In this document: positions 6,235 to 11,180 of the stretch, piece after piece
Numbering within the stretch: the first letter of the stretch is position 1
Layout: the number at the start of each line of letters is the position of its first letter
From: DASUTW01 sp035513995
GTDB taxonomy: Bacteria > Actinomycetota > UBA4738 > CALAEC01
Assembly (NCBI GenBank): GCA_035513995.1
Contig: DATKBL010000028.1
Coordinates: 1-11,180 of the forward strand
DNA: 11,180 nt
Reading direction: 5' to 3'
Translations under genes and position numbers: made by a program
Notes under the pieces: model-generated
What the model was told of the DNA's origin: nothing
Seen by the model: the letters and a program-made list of their open reading frames with translations, nothing else
Databases searched by the model: none

Positions 6235-6743
6235 GAGCCGGACCCCGGCGGGAGCGGCCGCCGCAGCGGCCCGTTCCCGTTCGGCGCCGACTCCTGCCCC
6301 AGCCCCACGTACACGTCTCCCCGGTTGGTGATAAGGGGCGTGAGGAGCGCGGGCTCTCCCGCGGCGGTCGCGAGCTCCATGAACTCGCGGGCCCCCTCCT
6401 CGGTCCGGAACGCCGACACGAGCACGTGATCGGACCGGGCTGCCCCGAGATGCTCTGCGAGCCCCTGGAACTGCCCCACCGAGGCCACGTAGTACCCCTG
6501 GAGCTCGCCGAAGGGCCGCGCCGCCGCGGCCGCGTCCGGCCGCTTGTCGAAGACGCCCCCCACCACGAGGAACAGCTGCTCCCCCGCCCCCAGGTCCCGG
6601 GCCACGCGGGGCGCTGCGGGGTCGGAGACCGCCGGCGGCCTGCGCTTCGCCACACCCCCCTCCCCGGCGTTGGCGAGCACGCCGAGCGCGCCGCCCGCGA
6701 CGAGCGCGACCACCGTCGCGATGATCAAACGTGTGCGACTCAT
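6231..6743 (-). CDS. Membrane-anchored 170-aa protein, possibly SPOR-like
   Basis: Residues 5-25 (RLIIATVVALVAGGALGVLA) form one N-terminal membrane segment or uncleaved signal. A linker follows, then a compact domain at about 50-150. This domain has a repeated pattern, FLVVGGVFDKRPDAA and later HVLVSAFRTEEGAREFMELA. The strand-then-helix pattern with A..F...L spacing loosely resembles the peptidoglycan-binding SPOR fold, but I cannot confirm it. The tail is proline- and glycine-rich. The ATG at 6743 is preceded by GAGGAGG with 6-base spacing; that ribosome site overlaps the stop codon of the M15 peptidase gene (6754-6756). The gene is thus tied to the peptidase, and its end overlaps the next gene. 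No enzyme motif is visible. Confidence 0.75.
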   Translation of the reverse strand: MSRTRLIIATVVALVAGGALGVLANAGEGGVAKRRPPAVSDPAAPRVARDLGAGEQLFLVVGGVFDKRPDAAAAARPFGELQGYYVASVGQFQGLAEHLGAARSDHVLVSAFRTEEGAREFMELATAAGEPALLTPLITNRGDVYVGLGQESAPNGNGPLRRPLPPGSGS

Positions 6744-6753
6744 CCGATCCTCC

Positions 6754-7350
6754 TCAGTAGTCGGTGGCGTACTGGAAGTGCATGGGGTCGCACCAGGCGT
6801 TCCCCCACTTCCAGCCGTGCGATCGCCAGATGTCCGCGTGGTGCTTGTTCTCCACGCTGTAGCACTGGCCGTTCACGTCGTAGGCGGAGGAGACGTCCAC
6901 CGCGATCCCCCACGCGTGGGTGCTGTAGGTGTTGGTCCCCGCGATGAGACGGCAGTTGTAGCCCCAGATGCCGCTCAGGGTGTGCCTGCCCAGATGCTCG
7001 TCGCGGATGTGACCGTGGACGTCGTTGTCCAGGTTCGTGGACCCCCCGCCCTTGTCGGAGACCATCTCGGTCTTCCTCCCGCCGAGCTTCCGGTGGAAGC
7101 GCACTGTGTAGTAGACGCCGTTGTCGGCCGCCCTCCACTCCATCGCGATCTTCCTGGCGTTGTCGTTGCAGGGCTGGCCGAACGTCTCCACGATCTGCGA
7201 GTAGCCGCTGGGCCGAGGCGGGTACTGCTTGTGCTGGTCGCGCCAGCCGCGCTGCGTCCAGTGCCCGGCCATCGCGGGCCCCGCGAGCACCCCTACGAGG
7301 AACGCCACGACCAGCACCAACGCGGGCGCGCGGCGCAAGAGAACGGACAC
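6754..7350 (-). CDS. Secreted M15-family peptidoglycan peptidase (M15_4/VanY-like)
   Basis: A 198-aa protein with an N-terminal signal peptide: basic LLRR, a hydrophobic core at 9-24, and a likely cut after AMA28. The catalytic domain has zinc ligands H145 and D152 in STHAWGIAVDV and H191 in CDPMHF, with D188 in the position of the catalytic acid in DxxH-type M15 enzymes such as phage L-Ala-D-Glu endopeptidases. GWKWGNAW just before it is also typical. It should cleave a peptide bond in peptidoglycan stem peptides or cross-links outside the membrane; D,D or L,D specificity is not readable. An alternative GTG start at 7362 would add four residues, but it lies inside the sequence GGAGGTGATC, a near-perfect ribosome site for GTG 7350, so I prefer 7350. 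Four cysteines in the mature protein suggest disulphides. It is first in an envelope cluster. Confidence 0.88.
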   Translation of the reverse strand: MSVLLRRAPALVLVVAFLVGVLAGPAMAGHWTQRGWRDQHKQYPPRPSGYSQIVETFGQPCNDNARKIAMEWRAADNGVYYTVRFHRKLGGRKTEMVSDKGGGSTNLDNDVHGHIRDEHLGRHTLSGIWGYNCRLIAGTNTYSTHAWGIAVDVSSAYDVNGQCYSVENKHHADIWRSHGWKWGNAWCDPMHFQYATDY

Positions 7351-7356
7351 GGCCTC

Positions 7357-7366
7357 GATCACCTCC
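7357..7366 (-). promoter_or_regulatory. Extended Shine-Dalgarno that decides the M15 peptidase start
   Basis: The minus strand reads GGAGGTGATC, ten bases complementary to the 16S rRNA 3' end. It ends 6 bases before GTG 7350. The GTG that could start an ORF at 7362 is part of this element itself, which argues against its use. Confidence 0.65.
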
Positions 7367-7599
7367 CTCTTCCACGGGCCGGTGGGAGAGGGGACCGGCG
7401 TTCGTTACGGAACGGTCGAAAGGATAAACCCACTCACGTCCGCGGTCCATCCCCCGAACGGGGGATTCCGGCGAAAAGCACTGGTCGGCTCCGGGAAGAC
7501 CGATGGGCGGGGTGGCCCCCGCCCATCGTGTCAATCGTCGGCCCAAGTGCCCGCAGTACCGGGCCGACATGCTCCCAGTCGGCTGTGGGAGGCCCGCGG
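7367..7599 (-). promoter_or_regulatory. Hairpin-rich non-coding region, candidate structured leader of the envelope operon
   Basis: The gap between the ppdK terminator and the peptidase start has no credible gene but many inverted repeats. In order on the minus strand they are: CTCCCA/TGGGAG (7591-7572), GTCGGCCC/GGGCCGAC (7568-7537, 8 bp), a 12-bp perfect stem (7528-7501), ATCCCCC/GGGGGAT (7466-7449), CGTTC/GAACG (7414-7399) and CCGGT/ACCGG (7398-7379). The last has a pyrimidine loop that could pair with the purine-rich ribosome site. GGGC at 7561-7564 can pair either with 7541-7544 or with 7592-7595, so two exclusive folds exist. C-di-AMP (ydaO) riboswitches often precede actinobacterial wall hydrolases, but I do not find that motif's GGGTGAA-type conserved blocks here. 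Function is inferred. Confidence 0.35.
7501..7528. repeat. Perfect 12-bp stem with 4-nt loop
   Basis: CGATGGGCGGGG, then TGGC, then CCCCGCCCATCG, with no mismatch. No T run follows on either strand (GGTCTT on minus, TGTCAA on plus), so it is not a standard intrinsic terminator. It is the strongest element in the 7367-7599 region and could be a back-up terminator behind ppdK, a transcript-stabilising stem or part of a leader RNA. Confidence 0.6.
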
Positions 7600-7628
7600 A
7601 TATTACGCCCCCGTCGAAAGAAAAACAA
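7600..7628 (-). promoter_or_regulatory. Possible sigma-70 promoter for the envelope cluster
   Basis: On the minus strand TTGTTT (7628-7623), 17 bases, then TAATAT (7605-7600); each hexamer matches consensus at 4 of 6. It lies just after the ppdK terminator and would give a leader of roughly 240 nt before the M15 peptidase start. The region is AT-rich for this genome, which makes chance matches likelier. Confidence 0.3.
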
Positions 7629-7641
7629 CCCGCAGGCGAAG

Positions 7642-7664
7642 AAAAATCCGCCCGATCGAGCGGA
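7642..7664 (-). terminator. Intrinsic terminator after ppdK
   Basis: Five bases after the ppdK stop, the minus strand reads TCCGC, an 8-nt loop TCGATCGG, GCGGA, then TTTTTC. A short GC stem with a five-T tail directly after the stop is the usual intrinsic terminator form. The stem is only 5 bp, so some read-through is possible. Confidence 0.6.
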
Positions 7665-7669
7665 GCGAC

Positions 7670-10474
7670 CTACTTCGAGGCTTGCTCCTCTTCGCCGAGC
7701 ACCGCCTGCGCCGCCGCCAGGCGGGCGATCGGCACGCGGTAGGGGGAGCACGAGACGTAGTCGAGCCCCGCACGGTGGAAGAACTGGACCGACTCGGGGT
7801 CGCCGCCGTGCTCGCCGCAGATCCCGAGCTTCAGGTCCTCACGGGTCTTGCGGCCGCGCTCGCAGGCGATCTCCACGAGCTCCCCGACCCCGCTCGCGTC
7901 GAGCGACTCGAAGGGGTTCGTCGCCATGATCTTGTCCTCGAGGTAGCGGGCCAGGAACTTCCCCTCGACGTCGTCCCGCGAGAACCCGTAGGTGGTCTGG
8001 GTGAGGTCGTTGGTGCCGAAGCTGAAGAACTCCGCGGACTCGGCGATCTCGCCCGCGACCATCGCCGCCCGGGGCAGCTCGATCATGGTCCCCACCAGAT
8101 AGTCGAGCTTGGCCTTCTTCCGACGCAGGACCTCGTCGGCCTCCTCGCGGATCATCGCCTCGACGGTGTCGAGCTCCTCCTTCGTGGAGACGAGCGGCAC
8201 CATGATCTCCACCTTGGGGTCGCCGCCCCGCTTCCGCCGGTTCACCGCGGCCTCGACGATCGCACGAACCTGGGCCCGGTAGATGTCCGGGTAGAGGATC
8301 CCGAGCCTGCACCCTCGCAGCCCGAGCATGGGGTTGTTCTCCTCGAGGCCCTGGACCTCGCGGAGGACGGCCTCGGCCTTGCGCTTTCCCCCGAACTCCC
8401 GGATCAGATCGGCGGACGCCTTCCGCTTCGGAAACGCCAGAGCCATCTCGAGCTCGTGGGAGGAGGGCAGGAACTCGTGGAGCGGAGGATCGAGGAGCCG
8501 GATCGTGACCGGGAGCCCGTCCATCGCCTTGAGCACGGACTCGAAGTCCTTCCGCTGCCCCGACTGCAGCTTGCGGAGCCCATCGAAATAGGGGCTCACC
8601 TCGTCCGACTTCAGGCGCTCCTTCGCCTCCTTCAGACGCTCCTGCGCGACCTTCTTCGCCGGCCCCCGCGCCCCCTCGGCCTCGCGCTCGGCCTCCTCGA
8701 CCGCCACCTGGGCGGCACGCGCCGCGGGGGCCGATAGGATCACCTGCCGGAAGATCGGGAGCCGCTCGTCGCCGGGGGTCCCGAACATGTGCTCCGTGCG
8801 GCACAGGCCGATGCCCTCGGCCCCGAACTCTCTCGCCTTCTGCGCGCCTGCGCCGTCGTCGGCGTTGGCGCGGACGCCGAGCTGGCGGAGGTCGTCGGCC
8901 CAGCCCAGCAGGGTCTCGAAGTCCTTCGACAGCGCCGGCTCGCGCAGGGCCACCTCGCCCACCACGACCCGACCGGTGGTCCCGTCGATCGAGATCACGT
9001 CGCCCTGCTTGACGGAGTCACCGTCAACCTGGAAGCGCTTCCCTCCGAGGTCGATCTTCAGCGCCTCGACCCCGCAGACCGCGGGCTTCCCCATCCCCCG
9101 CGCCACCACCGCGGCGTGGGAGGTCTTGCCGCCGTGCGAGGTGAGGATGCCGCGCGCGGCGATCATGCCGTGGAGGTCGTCGGGGTTCGTCTCGCGGCGG
9201 ACCAGGATCACGGCCTCGCCGCGCTCCGCCCACTCCAGCGCGGTGTCGGCGTCGAACACGACCTTGCCCACGGCCGCGCCGGGGCTCGCATTCAGCCCCT
9301 TCGCCAGGACCCTCACGTCGGCCCTCGGGTCGAACTGCGGGTGGAGGAGCTGGTCGAGCTGCTCGGGCTCGACCCTGGTGACGGCCTCCTCCCTCGTGAT
9401 CAGGCCCTCGTCGGCCATGTCGACCGCCATCCGAACGGCGGCCGCGCCCGTACGCTTCCCCACGCGCGTCTGGAGCATCCACAGCTTGCCGCGCTCGATC
9501 GTGAACTCGATATCGCACATGTCGCGGTAGTGGCGCTCCAGCTTCTCCATGATGGCGAGCAGCTGTCGGTAGGCCTTCGGGTTGAGCCGCTCGAGGTCGC
9601 CCAGCGGGAGGGTGTGCCGGATCCCGGCCACCACGTCCTCGCCCTGGGCGTTGGACAGGTAGTCGCCGTAGACGCCTGGCTCCCCGGTGGCGGGGTTGCG
9701 CGTGAACGCCACGCCGGTACCCGAGTCGTCTCCGAGGTTCCCGAACACCATCGCCTGCACGTTGACCGCGGTCCCGAGGTCGTCGGGGATGCGCTCCTGC
9801 TTCCGGTAGACGAAGGCGCGGGGGTTGTTCCAGGAGCGGAACACCGCCTCGATCGCCATCGACAGCTGCTCCTGGGGGTCCTCCGGGAAGAGCCTCCCCG
9901 TGTGCTCGCGGAAGATGGCCTTGAAGCGCTCGACCAGGTCGCGGAGGTCGATCGCCTCCAGGTCCGTGTCCAGCGTCCCCTCCCCCTTGCGCTCCTTGGC
10001 CTCCTCGAGGGCGTCCTCGAACGCCTCGCCCGGGATGTCCATCACGATCTTGCCGAACATCTGGATGAACCGACGATACGAGTCGAAGGCGAAGCGGTCG
10101 CTGCGGGCCTGCCTGGCGAGCCCGAGCACCGAGCGGTCGTTCAGGCCCAGGTTCAGAACCGTGTCCATCATCCCCGGCATGGAGTACTTGGCGCCCGAGC
10201 GAACGGACACCAGGAGGGGGTCCTCGAGGTCCCCGAGCTTCTTGTCCATGTCGTTCTCGAGGCTGCGGAGATGGCTCTTGACCTCGTCCAGGAGCCCGTC
10301 GGGGAAGCTCCCCCCCTCGAGATAGGAGAGGCAGGCCTCGGTGGTGATCGTGAAGCCGGGGGGCACCGGGAGACCCAGGTTGGTCATCTCGGCGAGGTTG
10401 GCCCCCTTCCCGCCCAGGAGGTCCTTCATGTCCCGATCTCCCTCGCGGAAGTCGTACACGAGCTTCTGCGCCAT
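7670..10474 (-). CDS. ppdK: Pyruvate, phosphate dikinase
   Basis: A 934-aa enzyme that interconverts pyruvate, ATP and Pi with PEP, AMP and PPi; cytoplasmic. The N-terminal ATP-grasp part has GGKGANLAEM (21-30), GLPVPPGFTITTEAC, and SGTGVAFTRNPATGEPGVYGD (251-271). The swivelling phosphohistidine domain has GGKTSHAAVVARGMGKPAV with catalytic H453 next to the regulatory Thr position 451. The C-terminal PEP/pyruvate barrel has GLCRTEHMF (556-564) and ICGEHGGDP with catalytic C886, ending DYVSCSPYRVPIARLAAAQA. It is somewhat longer than the usual 870-900 residues because of a charged, alanine/glutamate-rich helical insertion at about 583-627. The start is ATG 10474, which fits the family N-terminus MAQKLVYDF; AAGGGG lies 6-10 bases upstream. 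The open frame continues upstream but is not conserved. The gene diverges from the antitoxin gene. Confidence 0.96.
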   Translation of the reverse strand: MAQKLVYDFREGDRDMKDLLGGKGANLAEMTNLGLPVPPGFTITTEACLSYLEGGSFPDGLLDEVKSHLRSLENDMDKKLGDLEDPLLVSVRSGAKYSMPGMMDTVLNLGLNDRSVLGLARQARSDRFAFDSYRRFIQMFGKIVMDIPGEAFEDALEEAKERKGEGTLDTDLEAIDLRDLVERFKAIFREHTGRLFPEDPQEQLSMAIEAVFRSWNNPRAFVYRKQERIPDDLGTAVNVQAMVFGNLGDDSGTGVAFTRNPATGEPGVYGDYLSNAQGEDVVAGIRHTLPLGDLERLNPKAYRQLLAIMEKLERHYRDMCDIEFTIERGKLWMLQTRVGKRTGAAAVRMAVDMADEGLITREEAVTRVEPEQLDQLLHPQFDPRADVRVLAKGLNASPGAAVGKVVFDADTALEWAERGEAVILVRRETNPDDLHGMIAARGILTSHGGKTSHAAVVARGMGKPAVCGVEALKIDLGGKRFQVDGDSVKQGDVISIDGTTGRVVVGEVALREPALSKDFETLLGWADDLRQLGVRANADDGAGAQKAREFGAEGIGLCRTEHMFGTPGDERLPIFRQVILSAPAARAAQVAVEEAEREAEGARGPAKKVAQERLKEAKERLKSDEVSPYFDGLRKLQSGQRKDFESVLKAMDGLPVTIRLLDPPLHEFLPSSHELEMALAFPKRKASADLIREFGGKRKAEAVLREVQGLEENNPMLGLRGCRLGILYPDIYRAQVRAIVEAAVNRRKRGGDPKVEIMVPLVSTKEELDTVEAMIREEADEVLRRKKAKLDYLVGTMIELPRAAMVAGEIAESAEFFSFGTNDLTQTTYGFSRDDVEGKFLARYLEDKIMATNPFESLDASGVGELVEIACERGRKTREDLKLGICGEHGGDPESVQFFHRAGLDYVSCSPYRVPIARLAAAQAVLGEEEQASK

Positions 10475-10546
10475 CTCCGGCCCCTTCGATCCGACGGTCG
10501 CCCTCACGATACCCCTCGGGCGGGGAGCATGCAGGGGCCAAGGGAG

Positions 10547-10573
10547 CCGCAACGATATCCGTTGCGGTATGAT
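10547..10573 (+). promoter_or_regulatory. Probable operator/promoter of the toxin-antitoxin pair
   Basis: CCGCAACG (10547-10554), a 5-base spacer ATATC, then CGTTGCGG (10560-10567) form a perfect 8+8 inverted repeat. TATGAT (10568-10573), 5 of 6 with the -10 consensus, abuts it. The predicted transcript start would fall near 10580, just before the ribosome site GAGGAGG (10581-10587). A dimeric HTH antitoxin bound here would block the promoter, which fits autoregulation. No good -35 is seen. Confidence 0.5.
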
Positions 10574-10595
10574 TGCCCTCGAGGAGGTGTCGATC

Positions 10596-10928
10596 GTGCC
10601 GGTGCCGGTGAAGGAGAAGCTCCGAGCGGTGGTCAGCGACCTGGGCAGCCAGGCGCGGGTCGCCAGCGTCCTGGGCGTGAGCAGGTCCCGCGTGAGCAGG
10701 TGGCTCCGCACGGAGCAGCCCGACCCGGACAATCGGCGCAAGGTCGAGGGTCTCGAGTTCGTCCTCACGCGCCTCCTCGAGCTCTACGATCCCGAGAACG
10801 CGGTGGAGTGGCTCCTGGGGCACAACCCCTTCCTGCGCGGGGCGCGCCCGATCGACCGGATCGCCCAGGGTCGCATCACCGAGGTGCTCGGCGCCATCGA
10901 CGCCGAGCAGGCGCTCTCCTACGCCTGA
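10596..10928 (+). CDS. Xre/MbcA/ParS-type antitoxin with DUF2384 domain
   Basis: A 110-aa protein. Residues about 15-38 form a helix-turn-helix (SQARVASVLGVSRSRVSRWL). Residues about 55-108 match the DUF2384 (MbcA/ParS/Xre antitoxin C-terminal) domain, with EWLLGHNPFLRG, the conserved ARPIDRIAQGRITEVLGAI, and a hydrophobic-aromatic end. In characterised systems this C-terminus plugs the active site of the RES toxin and the HTH represses the operon. The start is set at GTG 10596 because GAGGAGG lies 8 bases upstream; ATG 10569 would add nine residues but has no ribosome site and overlaps the -10-like TATGAT. The stop TGA overlaps the toxin ATG by one base (TGATG), the usual coupled arrangement with the antitoxin first. 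The sequence matches neighbours in GC. Confidence 0.85.
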   Translation: MPVPVKEKLRAVVSDLGSQARVASVLGVSRSRVSRWLRTEQPDPDNRRKVEGLEFVLTRLLELYDPENAVEWLLGHNPFLRGARPIDRIAQGRITEVLGAIDAEQALSYA

Positions 10929-11180
10929 TGCTGTACCGGCTCTTCCCGCACGCGCCCGGGGCGGCGCCCCACGAGGAGTGGGGGGCGCTCCACGTGGCCC
11001 GCGCCTATCAGGGATGGGGACGACACGACCACCCCGACGCCTACGGAGCGCTGTACGTCTCGCGGGAGGCGGCCTCGGCCGTCGCGGAGCGGCTGCGCCG
11101 CCTCCTGGGGCGCGAGCTGACCGAGGCGAGGCTCCATCCGGGGGGCCGGACCCTCGCGCTCGCGGAGATCGACGAGTCGG
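10928..11180 (+). CDS. RES-domain toxin (NAD+ phosphorylase/glycohydrolase family), 3' partial
   Basis: The first 84 residues of a gene that runs off the right edge. It starts MLYRLFPHAPGA and contains GALHVARAYQGWGRHDHPDAYGALYVS at about 19-45, then a helix AASAVAERLRRLL. This is the R...GALY.S...A..E pattern of the RES fold (conserved Arg, Tyr and Glu). RES toxins such as MbcT degrade NAD+; the assignment rests on this half domain plus the DUF2384 partner directly upstream. ATG 10928 overlaps the antitoxin stop by one base, so it is translated by coupling. Whether the C-terminal half is intact cannot be seen. Confidence 0.75.
   Translation, partial: MLYRLFPHAPGAAPHEEWGALHVARAYQGWGRHDHPDAYGALYVSREAASAVAERLRRLLGRELTEARLHPGGRTLALAEIDES

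Noticed and set aside
5747..6655. Open extension of the SanA-like frame to 505 codons
   Set aside because: The upstream part is an arginine/glycine/proline-rich shadow of two other genes in another frame; GTG 5746 gives a normal-size DUF218 protein with its membrane segment.
7529..7534. Perfect TTGACA on the minus strand as a -35 box
   Set aside because: No -10-like hexamer at 16-18 bases; the sequence there is the GC-rich 12-bp stem.
7367..7599. C-di-AMP (ydaO-yuaA) riboswitch before the M15 peptidase
   Set aside because: Expected by context, but the conserved GGGGA..CC and GGGTGAA-type blocks are not found, so it is kept only as an unassigned structured region.
7229..8737. Open frame of 502 codons on the plus strand across the peptidase upstream region and ppdK
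   Set aside because: It crosses the ppdK terminator and the ppdK coding region in antisense; no recognisable motif.
10475..10768. N-terminal extension of ppdK to a start near 10768
   Set aside because: The extra residues run through the divergent antitoxin gene and its operator and do not resemble PPDK. MAQKLVYDF at ATG 10474 is the family start and has a ribosome site.
1..11180. CRISPR array or tandem repeat array
   Set aside because: No regularly spaced repeats were seen; the only notable direct repeats are the two 22-bp copies.

Overview
This is high-GC chromosomal DNA (about 70% by eye), most likely from a member of the Actinomycetota, probably a poorly characterised lineage. The evidence is the actinobacterial style of the primary sigma factor and its neighbours (dgt-dnaG-rpoD in a row), frequent GTG starts, a tRNA gene without an encoded CCA end, and a MbcA/RES-type toxin-antitoxin pair. 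The exact class cannot be fixed from the sequence alone.

Layout. Bases 2-151 (+) are the last codons of a histidine kinase. It converges on tRNA-Asn(GTT) at 157-229 (-). Bases 282-4447 (-) hold a tight information-processing operon read dgt, then dnaG, then rpoD: dNTP triphosphohydrolase, primase and housekeeping sigma factor, with gaps of 15 and 2 bases. Bases 4448-5137 are an odd, lower-GC island. It holds a short fragment of a SanA/DUF218 C-terminus, a small secreted protein gene on the opposite strand, and a strong nested inverted repeat. It is bounded by two 22-bp near-identical direct repeats 648 bp apart. The right-hand copy lies in the 3' end of the intact SanA-like gene.

Bases 5138-7350 (-) are a four-gene cell-envelope cluster read from right to left: a secreted M15 (D,D/L,D-type) peptidase, a membrane-anchored 170-aa protein, a 149-aa lipoprotein and the SanA/YdcF-like DUF218 membrane protein. 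The peptidase is preceded by about 250 bases of hairpin-rich non-coding sequence that could be a structured leader. Bases 7670-10474 (-) encode pyruvate, phosphate dikinase, followed by a probable intrinsic terminator. Diverging from it at 10596 (+) is an Xre/DUF2384 antitoxin gene whose stop overlaps the start of a RES-domain toxin gene cut off by the window end. An 8+8 inverted repeat just upstream looks like its operator.

Working together: dgt-dnaG-rpoD couples nucleotide-pool control, replication priming and housekeeping transcription. The 5138-7350 cluster works on peptidoglycan and the envelope. PPDK links pyruvate and PEP. The RES/DUF2384 pair is a probable NAD+-depleting toxin with its antitoxin. 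The most unusual part is the 4509-5178 island, which looks like a small segment inserted at the 3' end of the sanA-like gene that restored the gene's reading frame. No recombinase gene is present, so its mobility is inference only.
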